Shown here piece by piece: positions 42,774 to 52,448 of a DNA stretch of 64,000 nucleotides (position 1 is its first letter; each line of letters begins with the position of its first letter). The notes below the pieces were generated by a model. It searched no databases. It was given only the letters and a program-made list of their open reading frames with translations, and was not told where the DNA came from. The DNA is from Leucobacter sp. UCMA 4100 (GTDB lineage Bacteria > Actinomycetota > Actinomycetes > Actinomycetales > Microbacteriaceae): NCBI RefSeq assembly GCF_027853335.1, contig NZ_JAFEUS010000002.1, forward strand, positions 434,001-498,000, written 5' to 3'. The position numbers were made by a program, and so were the translations under genes.

Positions 42774-43619
42774 ATGACCGCTGTTGAACGTCGCCTCGGC
42801 GACGGCAGTCTTGCCCGCATCGAACCAGATCCGTACGTTGCTGGTGCCATGCAGTTACTCCTTGACGGCACCCCGCAGTCGCACGTCAACCCAGACGCCC
42901 CGAGCGACCTCTTCTTCGAATATGTACGTCGTATGGGCCACGTCATTGACGCAGTGCGCGAGCCCGGGGCTCCCATCACCGCATTGCACCTGGGAGGCGG
43001 GGCCTTCACGCTCCCCCGGTATATCGAGGCGACGCGGCCTGGCTCACAGCAGCAGGTTATTGAGCTGAACGGCGACCTTATCGATTTCGTGCGCGAGCAC
43101 CTTCCCCTGCCCCGCAGGGCAAGCCTCAGGGTGAGGCGAGGCGACGCGAGAGAGAAACTCTCGTCGTTGCCAAAGGGACTCCTCGGTGCTGTCGATGTCG
43201 TAGTGGTTGACGTCTTCAGCGGCGCCCAAACCCCCGCTCACCTGACGAGCACCGAGTTTTATCGAGAGCTCGAGCCTTTCCTCGCGCCCCAGGGTGTGGT
43301 GCTTGTCAACGCAGCCGACGGTCAATCACAGCGGTTCGCCCGCGCTCAGGCAGCAACACTCGAGAGCGTGTGGCAGAACGTTGTCGCTCTCGCCGAGCCG
43401 CAAGTGCTGAAAGGCCGCCGCTTCGGCAATGTGGTACTCGTCGCGGGACTCACCAATGCCTTCCCGCTGCACCGCCTCATGGCGGCAGGCCCGCACCCAG
43501 CGAAGCTCCTCGAGGGCGAAGACATGCAGCGCTATATCGCCGGCGCTCAACCGGTAACCGATACGACAGCTGAGGCCTCGCCGCCGCCACCTGACTCGCT
43601 GTTCGGTTCGAGCCGTTGA
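42774..43619 (+). CDS. Spermidine-synthase-like SAM-fold protein
   Basis: 281 residues with the Rossmann fold of spermidine synthases/methyltransferases. It has the nucleotide loop LHLGGGAFTLPRYIEATRPG, the acidic VIELNGDL, then RRGDAREKLSS and DVVVVDVFSGAQTPAHL. It lacks the N-terminal membrane part of fused MFS-spermidine synthases. Polyamine synthesis is not proven; the active-site residues cannot be checked by eye. Its stop overlaps the SprT-like TTG start (TTGA). Confidence 0.8.
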   Translation: MTAVERRLGDGSLARIEPDPYVAGAMQLLLDGTPQSHVNPDAPSDLFFEYVRRMGHVIDAVREPGAPITALHLGGGAFTLPRYIEATRPGSQQQVIELNGDLIDFVREHLPLPRRASLRVRRGDAREKLSSLPKGLLGAVDVVVVDVFSGAQTPAHLTSTEFYRELEPFLAPQGVVLVNAADGQSQRFARAQAATLESVWQNVVALAEPQVLKGRRFGNVVLVAGLTNAFPLHRLMAAGPHPAKLLEGEDMQRYIAGAQPVTDTTAEASPPPPDSLFGSSR

Positions 43620-44089
43620 CTGTCGACCGCCAGCGCGCAGCCGACATTGCGCGAGAACTCATCGCCGAGCACCTCGGCGACGGCTGGTCATTCGCCTTCG
43701 ACACGGCAAAGCGTCGAGCCGGGGCATGCCACTACACGAAGCACTCAATCACGGTGTCACGATACTTCACCGAGCAAGCAACACAGGAAGAGTTCACCCA
43801 GGTTGTGCTGCACGAGATCGCTCATGCTCTCGCGGGGGCTGACGCCGGTCACGGACCAGAGTGGGCCGTGACCGCACGAGCACTTGGTTACTCGGGAGCA
43901 CGAACCCTCGAAACCCCCTTCGCGCGCGAAAAAGCGGCATGGCTCGGCTCTTGCCCCGGCGGTCATGACCACTACCGGTACCGGCGGCCAACAAGACCCC
44001 TCTCATGCTCGCTGTGCTCGAAGCGCTTCGATAAGCGATTCCTCATCGAATGGACCTTTGTGCCACATTCTGCGCGTAAAACGCGCTGA
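43616..44089 (+). CDS. SprT-like zinc metallopeptidase-domain protein
   Basis: 157 residues from TTG 43616. The HExxH motif HEIAH is at residues 66-70, with HGPEW downstream as the probable third-ligand area. The C-terminal region (SCPGGHDHYRYRRPTRPLSC, then SLCSKRF) looks like a zinc ribbon. SprT/Spartan-type proteins act on DNA-protein crosslinks in eukaryotes; bacterial members are mostly uncharacterised. Translation is probably coupled to the upstream gene. Confidence 0.88.
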   Translation: MTVDRQRAADIARELIAEHLGDGWSFAFDTAKRRAGACHYTKHSITVSRYFTEQATQEEFTQVVLHEIAHALAGADAGHGPEWAVTARALGYSGARTLETPFAREKAAWLGSCPGGHDHYRYRRPTRPLSCSLCSKRFDKRFLIEWTFVPHSARKTR

Positions 44090-44160
44090 GCTTCACTCTT
44101 CGGCACGTGCAATACACTGGTTTTTTACGAGCACACGAGAGAACCCAAGGAGCGCTTACC

Positions 44161-45105
44161 GTGGCACGACCAATCATCATCGACACCGACCCGGGCATCG
44201 ACGACGCAGTCGCTATTTTCTTGGCAGCGGCAAGCCCCGAGGTAGACCTGCTCGGCATCATCTCTGTTGCAGGCAACGTTGGCCTGAAACACACCAGCGC
44301 GAATGCCGCGGCGCTCGCTGATCTGCTCCAGCTCGAGATTCCGCTCGGTAGGGGCGCAGACGGGCCACTCTGGCGGCGAGACACCAAGCCAGCTGACCAC
44401 GTGCACGGAGCCAACGGACTTGGCGGCTACGCGCTACCCCAGTCAGATCGTGTCGCAGAGCCAGGGCTCGAACTCATGGCAAGGCTCATCGAAGAGAGCG
44501 AAGAGCCCGTCACGCTCATCGCAATCGGCCCGTTGACGAACGTCGCAGGACTCATCACCTTCTACCCCGAGACCGCACGCAAACTTGAACGCATCGTGCT
44601 CATGGGAGGCGGAACGCTCGAGCACATGGGCAACGTCACCCCAGCCGCCGAGTTCAACATTTACTACGACCCCGACGCCGCCGCACGCGTCTTTGACTCT
44701 GGTCTACCCATCACGATGGTCGGCCTCAATGTCACCAACACCGCGCTCGTCGGCCCTTCACACTTGCCCGGCCTCGCAGGGTCTGATGGCAAGGTCGCCG
44801 ACATCACTCGTCACCTTCTTTCAAGCTACCGCAGCAAGGTTGAAGACAATGGCACGGCGCAGCACGACTCGGTCGCTGTCGCCTCGGTCATCGACCCCTC
44901 ACTCATCGAGACGAAGTTGCTCCACGTCGACATTGACAACACGGGCAGGTTAACCGCGGGGCAAACCGTGGTCGATCACGAGGGCGGTTCGGGCATGACC
45001 CCCAACATCGATGTCGCCCTCTCGATTGATCTGGAGCGGTTCAGGTCGCTGCTCGACACCAGGCTCACGGCCCTCGATACACGCCTCAGAGGCGCGGCAT
45101 CATGA
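44161..45105 (+). CDS. Inosine/uridine-type nucleoside hydrolase
   Basis: 314 residues from GTG 44161, with AAGGAG upstream. The N-terminal calcium-binding signature DTDPGIDD is at residues 8-15. VARPIIIDTDPG, LIAIGPLTNVA and AAEFNIYYDPDAA are typical of the IU-nucleoside hydrolase family, which splits ribonucleosides into base and ribose. The stop overlaps the ribokinase ATG by 4 nt (ATGA), so released ribose can be phosphorylated by the next gene product. Base preference is unknown. Confidence 0.92.
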   Translation: MARPIIIDTDPGIDDAVAIFLAAASPEVDLLGIISVAGNVGLKHTSANAAALADLLQLEIPLGRGADGPLWRRDTKPADHVHGANGLGGYALPQSDRVAEPGLELMARLIEESEEPVTLIAIGPLTNVAGLITFYPETARKLERIVLMGGGTLEHMGNVTPAAEFNIYYDPDAAARVFDSGLPITMVGLNVTNTALVGPSHLPGLAGSDGKVADITRHLLSSYRSKVEDNGTAQHDSVAVASVIDPSLIETKLLHVDIDNTGRLTAGQTVVDHEGGSGMTPNIDVALSIDLERFRSLLDTRLTALDTRLRGAAS

Positions 45106-46028
45106 CTCAGCGAGTCGCGGTCGTTGGCAGCGCCAACGCCGACCTTGTCGTAGCCGTTGATCGGCGACCCGCCGGCGGTGAAACCCTCATGGGCGGCGAG
45201 CTCAGCATCATCCCCGGCGGCAAAGGCGCAAATCAGGCCGTCGCAGCCGGGCTTGCCGGTGCGGTAACGAGCTTCGTCGGGTGCGTTGGTAACGATGGGA
45301 ACGGCGAAATTCTGCGAGCCTCGCTCACGCGAGCCGGCGTCAGCACTCGTTCATTGCACGCGACACAAAGCCCCACGGGCACGGCCATCATCTTCCTCAC
45401 CCCAGACGGCGAGAACTCAATCGTCGTCTCGCCCGGAGCAAACCACGACCTCACCCGAGCGATCGCAGAGCGCGAGTCTGCCACCTGGCGCGAGGCAGCA
45501 GCCGTCGTATTGAGCCTCGAGATTCCGCTCGAGACCGTTCGCTTCGTGATCGCCGATGCCGCCGAGCACGGCACCCGCGTGATCGTGAACGCCGCCCCCG
45601 CAACCAGCCTCGGGCGCGGCGTGCTCGAGCACTGCGATCCGCTCATTGTCAACGAGCATGAAGCTCTCGAGGTGCTCGGCGCCACGGGTGATGACCCCGA
45701 CGCGAGTGACTACCGTGCGCTCGCGACGCGCCTCCTCGGGGCTGGCGCACGCTCGGTCATCGTCACGCTCGGTTCAGAGGGCGCCCTCATTGCAACGGGG
45801 GCGGGCTGCGAGGCCCTGCCCGCCTTTTCCGTGCGGGCGACCGACACGACAGGTGCGGGCGACGCCTTCGTCGGCGCCGTCGCAGCTGAGCTCTCACGCG
45901 GATCTGACCTCAGCGAGGCGGTTCGTTTCGCGCAGGCCATGTCGGCGCTCTCGGTGCAGCGCCTCGGGGCGCAAACCTCATACGAGAATGAGCAGGCGGT
46001 TCGGGCTTTTCTCGCAGAAAACGCCTAA
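45102..46028 (+). CDS. rbsK: Ribokinase
   Basis: PfkB-family sugar kinase, 308 residues. It has the N-terminal VVGSANADLVVAVDRRPAGG, the substrate signature GGKGANQAVAAGLAG and the ATP/catalytic signature DTTGAGDAFVGAVAAEL, where the Asp acts as base. Coupled to the nucleoside hydrolase, it fits a salvage route from nucleoside to ribose-5-phosphate. No transporter or regulator is adjacent. Confidence 0.92.
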   Translation: MTQRVAVVGSANADLVVAVDRRPAGGETLMGGELSIIPGGKGANQAVAAGLAGAVTSFVGCVGNDGNGEILRASLTRAGVSTRSLHATQSPTGTAIIFLTPDGENSIVVSPGANHDLTRAIAERESATWREAAAVVLSLEIPLETVRFVIADAAEHGTRVIVNAAPATSLGRGVLEHCDPLIVNEHEALEVLGATGDDPDASDYRALATRLLGAGARSVIVTLGSEGALIATGAGCEALPAFSVRATDTTGAGDAFVGAVAAELSRGSDLSEAVRFAQAMSALSVQRLGAQTSYENEQAVRAFLAENA

Positions 46029-46034
46029 CACTCC

Positions 46035-46063
46035 TTGCGACTTGTCTGAGGAGTTGCTAGGGT
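46035..46063 (+). promoter_or_regulatory. Predicted leuA promoter
   Basis: TTGCGA (46035-46040) and TAGGGT (46058-46063) with a 17-nt spacer, plus a TG dinucleotide before the -10 box. Initiation 7 nt downstream would fall on the ATG of the leader peptide. Confidence 0.55.
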
Positions 46064-46069
46064 AATCGC

Positions 46070-46114
46070 ATGCTTTCTGCAGTGCTTCTTCTTCGTCGCC
46101 ACGACGGGGCCTAA
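46070..46114 (+). CDS. leuA leader peptide (leucine attenuator)
   Basis: Fourteen residues, [14 protein letters not shown], including four Leu codons, three of them consecutive CTT. It precedes leuA. An 11-bp perfect stem (46099-46109 CCACGACGGGG with 46125-46135) starts within its last codons. This is the arrangement expected when ribosome stalling at Leu codons controls leuA read-through. The ATG sits 6 nt past the predicted -10 box, so the peptide is probably translated from a leaderless transcript. Confidence 0.75.
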   Translation: MLSAVLLLRRHDGA

Positions 46115-46135
46115 CCGACCGGCTCCCCGTCGTGG
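46099..46135 (+). promoter_or_regulatory. leuA attenuator hairpin
   Basis: Perfect 11-bp stem CCACGACGGGG / CCCCGTCGTGG with a 15-nt loop containing the leader stop codon. There is no U run, as is often so in high-GC genomes. It would form when the leader is translated quickly (leucine plentiful) only if other pairing partners permit; the alternative antiterminator was not resolved. Confidence 0.6.
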
Positions 46136-46182
46136 AGTCGAAGCATGCGTCGGTCACCCTACGCACACAGAAAGCACCGAGC

Positions 46183-48006
46183 ATGAGCCATACGGCATTC
46201 GCACGATTCAATACTCCCTCAGGGCCAAGGCCCGAAAATGCACCCTTCTGGAACCGGCAACGGCACTCACAAATGCCATCGCACCGTTACCGCGACGTGT
46301 ACGAGCGCGTTGCTGTCGGTCTCACCGACGCCGAACGAGAGTGGCCCACGAAGCGCCTCACGAAGGCACCGCTCTGGGTTCCTGTCGATCTGCGAGACGG
46401 CAACCAAGCGCTCGCTGAGCCCATGGACCCCGAGCGCAAGCGGCGCTTCTTCGAGCTCATGGTCGCGATGGGCTACACCGAGATCGAGGTCGGCTACCCC
46501 TCAGCGTCGCAAACCGACTACGACTTCGTGCGGCTCCTCGCCGAGGGAACCCTCGCGCCAGAAGACGTGACCCTCGTGGTCTTCACGCCGGCACGCCGTG
46601 ACCTCATCGAACGCACCGTCGAATCGATCAGAGATATTCGAAACCCCGTCGTCATTCACATGTACACGGCGACGGCCCCAACCTGGCGCGATATGGTCTT
46701 GCGCCAGGAGCCCGCAGAGCTCAAAGAACTCATCTTGCGCGGCGCAACCGACATTCTCGAGCTCGCAGGGCACCTGCCCAACGTGCGCTTCCAGTTCTCG
46801 CCCGAAGTCTTCAACCTCACCGAACCCGACTACGTCATCGACATTTGTGACAGCGTCACCGAACTCTGGCAGGCTACCCCCGAACGCCCTGTCGTGTTGA
46901 ATCTGCCGGCGACCGTCGAGGTGGCGACCCCGAACGTGTACGCCGACCAGATCGAGTACATGCACAAGCGGCTCGCCAGGCGCGACAGCGTGATCCTCTC
47001 GGTACACCCACACAACGATCGCGGCACGGGCATCGCCTGCGCCGAACTCGCCGTGCTCGCCGGGGCTGACCGCGTCGAGGGCTGCATCTTCGGCAACGGC
47101 GAGCGCACGGGCAACGTCGACATCGCGACACTCGCGCTCAACCTGCACGCACAGGGTATCGACCCTATGATCGATTTCTCTGACATCGACGAGATTCGCC
47201 GCACGGTCGAGTACTGCAACCGCATCACGGTGCCAGAGCGCCACCCCTACGTAGGCGACCTCGTGCACACGGCATTCAGCGGCACACACCAAGACGCGAT
47301 CAACAAGGGCTTCGCCGAGCACCGGGAACGAGCGGCTCGACTCGGGATTCCCGTGAATGAAGCCGCGTGGCGCGTGCCCTATCTGCCGGTCGACCCTGCA
47401 GACCTTGGCCGCAACTACGACGCGGTGATCAGGGTCAACTCGCAATCGGGCAAAGGCGGTATCGCCTACCTGCTCGCGACTGAGTACGGAATCGAGCTGC
47501 CGCGCCGAGCTCAAATCGATTTTGCGCGCCGGGTTCAGCATCACACCGATACCTCGGGGGCCGAGATCACCGCTCACGAGATCTGGCGCGTATTTCGCGA
47601 GAGCTACTGTGCTCCAGAGCGGATCGAACAGCCGTTCTCACTCACGAATTACGCCACCTCTGGCGTTGGAACCGAGCTGAGCACCTCGATCGAAATCACG
47701 ACGCCAGAAGGCCACTCGCGCTCATCAGAGCATGTCGGAACCGGCCCCGTCGAAGCACTCACCGCGGCGCTCGCTGCAGAGGGGGTCGAAATCGAGATTC
47801 TCGAGTTGCACCAGACGAGCCTCACCGAGGGCAACGACAGCGAGGCGCTCACACTCATCGAGTACCGGGTCGGCGCCGAAACCGCGTGGGCGGCTGGCAT
47901 CGCTTCATCGGTACTCACCGCATCGCTCGAGGCGCTCATCGCAGCAGCAAATGCCGCGATCAGCAGGCAGCAGGTCGCCGAGCGCGACCTTGAGCACGTG
48001 GGCTAG
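46183..48006 (+). CDS. leuA: 2-isopropylmalate synthase
   Basis: First committed step of leucine synthesis (2-ketoisovalerate plus acetyl-CoA), normally leucine-inhibited. It has 607 residues from ATG 46183. The frame runs upstream into the attenuator hairpin and is not used. The long actinobacterial N-terminus has [20 protein letters not shown], then the catalytic [10 protein letters not shown] (RDGNQ 71-75) and [19 protein letters not shown]. After about residue 440 comes the LeuA regulatory domain ([19 protein letters not shown]). Confidence 0.96.
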   Translation: MSHTAFARFNTPSGPRPENAPFWNRQRHSQMPSHRYRDVYERVAVGLTDAEREWPTKRLTKAPLWVPVDLRDGNQALAEPMDPERKRRFFELMVAMGYTEIEVGYPSASQTDYDFVRLLAEGTLAPEDVTLVVFTPARRDLIERTVESIRDIRNPVVIHMYTATAPTWRDMVLRQEPAELKELILRGATDILELAGHLPNVRFQFSPEVFNLTEPDYVIDICDSVTELWQATPERPVVLNLPATVEVATPNVYADQIEYMHKRLARRDSVILSVHPHNDRGTGIACAELAVLAGADRVEGCIFGNGERTGNVDIATLALNLHAQGIDPMIDFSDIDEIRRTVEYCNRITVPERHPYVGDLVHTAFSGTHQDAINKGFAEHRERAARLGIPVNEAAWRVPYLPVDPADLGRNYDAVIRVNSQSGKGGIAYLLATEYGIELPRRAQIDFARRVQHHTDTSGAEITAHEIWRVFRESYCAPERIEQPFSLTNYATSGVGTELSTSIEITTPEGHSRSSEHVGTGPVEALTAALAAEGVEIEILELHQTSLTEGNDSEALTLIEYRVGAETAWAAGIASSVLTASLEALIAAANAAISRQQVAERDLEHVG

Positions 48007-48022
48007 GCGAACCAACAAAGAA

Positions 48023-48057
48023 AGGGGTGGCGGTCACCGTTCGTGACCGCCACCCCT
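48023..48057 (-). terminator. Terminator between convergent leuA and major pilin gene
   Basis: Perfect 15-bp stem (48023-48037 with 48043-48057; arm AGGGGTGGCGGTCAC) and 5-nt loop. On the minus strand it is followed by TTTCTTTG, so it best serves the pilin gene; the plus side has no T run. Confidence 0.88.
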
Positions 48058-48077
48058 CGTGCGCTACAACGCCGTCG

Positions 48078-49616
48078 CTATGCGCGCTTGCGTCGGTTGA
48101 ACACGACAGTTCCCGCCGCAACCGCGACGAGCGCAAGGCCGGCAACAATCATGAGCACCTGGCCGGCCGAACCGGTGAGTGGCAGCTCAGGAACTCGCTG
48201 CTGCTTGTTCGTGATCTCCTTCGAGATCTCGGTAACCTCGCCCGGATTCACGATGACCTCGGTCTTCGCCGCATCGCCGGTGGGCAACACGAAGCCGTTT
48301 GGCGCCCGGGTCTCGATAAGCACGTAGCAGCGAGCACTGAGACCGTTGGTCATCTGCCCGCCGTTCAGCTCGTCGTCGCCGATCCACAGCCCATCAATCA
48401 GAATGCTGCCGTCGCTTCCCGACTCGACGATGAATTCGCTGCCGTCGGCGTTCTTGACCTGCTCGAGCCCCTCATCCAGCTTGCAGCCAGAGGCCTTCTC
48501 GCTGATGTAGAGCGTAAACTGAGCGCCCTGCAGGCCTTTGCCGGTGGTCTCTACATCAACCTTCTTCATCGAAACTCCACCCCAGCGAGTCCATACCTCG
48601 TTCGTCGGGGTGCCGGGGTTGTTGTCGCCATCAAGGTCGAGGTCGTTCACGTTGACGATCGCCTTGTTCGGCATGTTGCCATCGCCGAGCGTGGTGAGCG
48701 TCGCCATGAAATCGACCTTCAGAACGTCGCCCACCGTCAGGTCGGCAAGGGCCGTGCCACTCAGCTCAACGGTGAGCGTCGAGCGTTCGGGAGTTCCACC
48801 CTTCGTCCACACAGCCGTGTAATCGTCGCCAAGGGTCAGTGGTGCACCGTTGAGCGTCACAAGGGGCAGCTCTGAGCCGGTGAGGCGCTCGTCAAGCGTG
48901 TCAGTGACGATGAACTTCGTGTAGGTGTCGCCGGTCACGGCGGGTGCCTTCTGCGAGATCGTGTAGTTGATCTTCGAGCCCAGCACGTAGCCGTTGGTCG
49001 GCTGGTTCTGGATGGTCTTGACGGGCGTATCGCCCACGTCGTTCTTCGGGTACACGTTAACGTTGTAGACCCAGGTTCCGTCGCCCTCGCCAACGTTCAC
49101 GCCGGGGGTAGGAACGGTGACGACGAACGGCTCGGACTTCTTTGTCACGTGCGCCGGAACCGTCTTCTCTCGAATGAGGTACGCGCCGAGAGCAATCGAT
49201 CCGGTCTCGGTCACGCCGTTCACGGTCGGGTCCATGACGGTACAGCCGGTGAGGGTGAGGTTTCCAAGCGCGGTACCGGTGCGAGCCCCGACAAGGTCAT
49301 CGGCGGTTAGCCCGCGCAGCGTGTCCCAGCCAATATTTGCGCCACTCAGCAGGTCAATGCCGTCAATCTTGCAGTATTCAAAGACAACATCATCGATCGG
49401 CTTCGAGTCAGGCCTCGTACCGTTACCATCTGGGTTCATTTGGCCTTCGCCCGGGGCCTCAAACTTGTTAATGGTGATCGAGCCGGTGCGAGTGGTGTCG
49501 ATCTCTTCTGCGTGAGCGGTGCTCGCGCCGACAAAGAGACCAAGCGCGCCGACGGCCATCACCGCTGTCGCGGCTATGCCACGCCGCACCGCTCGGGGTT
49601 TCGTGTGAGTGTTCAT
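48078..49616 (-). CDS. LPXTG-anchored major pilin, SpaH/EbpB type
   Basis: 512 residues. A signal peptide ends around AHA36. The pilin motif NVYPKND has Lys191, the residue that class C sortases join to the next subunit. A SpaA-type domain carries the E-box-like ETRAPNGF (Glu435). The cell-wall sorting signal LPLTG is at 478-482, followed by a hydrophobic stretch and RRKRA. AAAGGA precedes the ATG. It forms the shaft in known SpaA/SpaH pili; no sortase is nearby. Last gene of the locus, ahead of a strong terminator. Confidence 0.92.
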   Translation of the reverse strand: MNTHTKPRAVRRGIAATAVMAVGALGLFVGASTAHAEEIDTTRTGSITINKFEAPGEGQMNPDGNGTRPDSKPIDDVVFEYCKIDGIDLLSGANIGWDTLRGLTADDLVGARTGTALGNLTLTGCTVMDPTVNGVTETGSIALGAYLIREKTVPAHVTKKSEPFVVTVPTPGVNVGEGDGTWVYNVNVYPKNDVGDTPVKTIQNQPTNGYVLGSKINYTISQKAPAVTGDTYTKFIVTDTLDERLTGSELPLVTLNGAPLTLGDDYTAVWTKGGTPERSTLTVELSGTALADLTVGDVLKVDFMATLTTLGDGNMPNKAIVNVNDLDLDGDNNPGTPTNEVWTRWGGVSMKKVDVETTGKGLQGAQFTLYISEKASGCKLDEGLEQVKNADGSEFIVESGSDGSILIDGLWIGDDELNGGQMTNGLSARCYVLIETRAPNGFVLPTGDAAKTEVIVNPGEVTEISKEITNKQQRVPELPLTGSAGQVLMIVAGLALVAVAAGTVVFNRRKRA

Positions 49617-49656
49617 ATCGATTCCTTTCTGGAAAATCGGTAGAGGTGTGTTGAGC

Positions 49657-49678
49657 GCTACCCTCGCGAAGCGGTAGC
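49657..49678 (-). other. Hairpin between tip pilin and major pilin genes
   Basis: GCTACC / GGTAGC with a 10-nt loop in the 93-nt gap. It may be a partial terminator or processing site that allows more major pilin than tip protein. Weak evidence. Confidence 0.35.
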
Positions 49679-49709
49679 CCAGGTCGTGCTGCTGAGTGAG
49701 AGATGAAAG

Positions 49710-52448
49710 TTATGTAAGTCGGCGTGCGCGGATCGTGCGCACGGCAAAGAACAGCGTGAACGCGAGCAAGAGGCCGCCAACGATGACGAAGATGAGGGTT
49801 CCGAGGCCGCCCGTGAGCGGAAGAACCGGCACCTCGACCTGGCGATTTTCAATCTCGCCGAGGTCAACAGCGGTATCGCCAGCGATCGTCACGAGAATCG
49901 GGGCCGTGAGCTTTTGGTACCCTGCCGGCGCTTTCGTTTCAATGAGGTGGTACTTCCCGGGGGCAACGCTCGCGAGCGTAAACACCCCACCCTCTGGGCT
50001 CTGGTCGATGCCCTCGCAGTCTCCCGCGCTGTCAGCAACGCAGTCGGTCACGTCGATGGGTTCGGCACCCGTAATGGGCTCCTCGTTCTCATCGACCGGC
50101 ACGAGCTGCCACTCGGCACCCTTCAGCCGTTCACCCTTAGGATCAACCTTTTGCCAGGTGAGCCCCACTCCCGCCTTGTAGTTCGAGACGTTGCCAAGCT
50201 CGTGGACCCACTCGTCGACATTAAGGTCACCAGAACCGAGCGTAAACCGAATCGGCTCTGATGCCACAACGTAGCCGTCTGGCGCCTTCGTTTCGGTGAG
50301 CTCGTACGTGCCCCACGGAATACCCTTCAGCGAGAACTGACCCGCCGCTGGGTCACGGTCTTCACCACAGTTAGCCGCGTCGGAGCAGTCGGTGATGACC
50401 TTGGGCCAGTCGCCGGCAGGCATTGCTGCACCCTCTTCGAGCACGGGGCGCAGCTTCCACTCGCTGCCTGTAAGTAACTTGGTCGGATCGAGCCCGTCAA
50501 CTTTCTTCCACGACAGGTCAGGGGTGAGTTGCAGGCCAACCTTCGACGCTTCTGATGGCAGCATCGCTGTGCCGTTCGAGGCCCGCAGCGCTGCAAAGGC
50601 GACGTTGTTCCAGGCGGTGCCCGTCAAGTCACCGTCCTCGCCAGCGACCGCCGGAAAAAGCCCGGTGAACGTGTCTCCCGGCTTCCAAACCCGATCGCCG
50701 AAATCGAGGCGGATCGCGGTGACATCGGCCCAATCAGCGGGTGCCCCGGTGAACCAGTCGTCAGAGCAGCCGGCTGGCGCGCTTGCGCGCGATCCGCCGC
50801 CCTGCCCCGCTAATTCGCCACGGCATGGCTCATCCTGCGTCGAATACTGCACCACGGTGTCCGCGGGAAGGCCCGTCACCGGGCCCGTCATGAAGACGTC
50901 AAAGGCCGAATCGCGTGCGCCAGCGCCCGGTTTCACACCGTTGTCACCGACCCGCGGCAGCAGGTCGTAGAGCACAACCCCGCGCATGTCGACGTTGCCC
51001 GTGTTCTTGAGCGGAATGCGGTACTCGGCCTGACCAGCACGGTCGGTCGAACCGATGTGCGGCGAGAAGACAAAGTCGCTATCAAGCGTGCCCTTCACCT
51101 GTTTATTCGCGGCCATGCCTGGCCCGTCGACGATCGAGTACGTTTTTCCAGTACGACACCCGGTATGAGCGTCGGGCCCCTGAACTGCGTTGTCGAACTC
51201 AAGGTCGCCCCAGGTGGTGGTGGGCGTCAGCTTTTCTGGGTCAGCGTATTTACCGGGACTCGCACACACGAGATACGAGTGCTCGGCCTGGGCAGCTTGC
51301 ACGAGCAGGTAATTCTGTCCCGTCGATCTCGGCGAGTTTTCTTTCACTCTCGCGTCGAAACCGATCGTAATCTCTTGCGTGAGTTCCAAGCCACCGTCAG
51401 CCGGGGCATCGGGAAAATCGATAACAATCTTGGTTCGAGCGGCACCATCAATTGTCACCTCATCGAGCGTCAACCGCGGTTCACCGAGGCGGGCTATCAC
51501 TTGAGCAGCCGTGTCGCTACCTTCACCCGAAAGCGCGAGGTACACGGGGTGCTCGGGGTCTTTCGGATCAAAAACGAGGTTCTCTGGCAAGATTTCTGTC
51601 ACCTTTGGAGTGAAGAACCATTGATCGTATTTTGGCTCATCGGTCCACCCGTCGCGTTGCGTTACCACATCAATGCGCACGGGCTCCCCCGGGGTAAAGA
51701 AAGGAGAGGCTGAACTGCCCCCCTCGCCCACACGGTCGGGGTTATACATACGTTTCTCGGCGTAGACGTTAATGACGTCACGCGCGACCCGCACATACCC
51801 GCAGCGCCCCTCGTGATTCGAATCGACGAGTGAACCGTTGCGAGTAGCCGACCCACCGTTCCAAATAATCGTGTTGTCGTACGTGCAGTTTTCAACGGTG
51901 ACCCACAATGGATGTTCAGAGGATGGAGTAACTCCGCGCACCGGAGTGCCCTGAGTCGTTGGCCCGCCCGGCGGGTTACCCGTTGTCAAGAAGTGCGGCT
52001 GATACTCACCGTCAGCGACCGCCTGGGAATTATCGATAGGGAGCCTGTCGCTCACTGTGCCGAAGAGGAATAATTTGCCTGCAGAGCCCGCTTTGACAGG
52101 GTTGTCATCAAGCCAGAACTTCGTGATCCATTCACCGTCTCCCATCGCAATATCGTCTTCACTGGTTAGTCCCTCGCAGAACCGAACATGCGTGTCGCCG
52201 ACATTCGAGCCAGACGGAATCGTGCAGACACCGGTTCTCGAGGCGTTGGTAATCCAGTGGACTTGGAGCTCTGACATGTTGCCGTTTGCACCAAAAGAGA
52301 TGTCGGTGAAGGCCGGTGTGGCGCAATCGGTATCATCAGCGCTTTCGGGCGAAGTCCAGCGACACGGCAACACGTCTACGAGCGACCATGTGCCTGATGC
52401 ATTACCGGTGCCTTGATTGAAAATTGGTTGAGGTAACCCCGAACCGCA
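49710..52448 (-). pseudogene. C-terminal part of a large ancillary/tip pilin (frameshifted from 52376-53584)
   Basis: This frame is open from 52448, where it follows a TGA, to 49710, about 912 codons. The first ATG/GTG-type start is GTG 52373, but the translation upstream of it (GTGNASGTWSLVDVLPCRW) already looks like protein and continues the 52376-53584 gene. It has no signal peptide of its own. It shows two SpaA-type prealbumin-like domains with ETKAPDGYVV and ETKAPAGYQK, and ends in the sorting signal LPLTG followed by hydrophobic segment and RARRLT. A 1-nt shift joins the two parts into about 1,290 residues. Confidence 0.8.

Noticed and set aside
46132-46182. Upstream GTG start for leuA
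   Set aside because: It would begin inside the attenuator hairpin. Conservation starts at the ATG at 46183.
46501-47577. 358-codon open frame antisense to leuA
   Set aside because: Lies wholly inside conserved leuA and has no protein-like motif; typical third-position GC artefact.
49710-52373. Independent gene starting at GTG 52373
   Set aside because: It would lack a signal peptide although it carries an LPLTG anchor, and protein-like sequence continues upstream of that GTG in frame.
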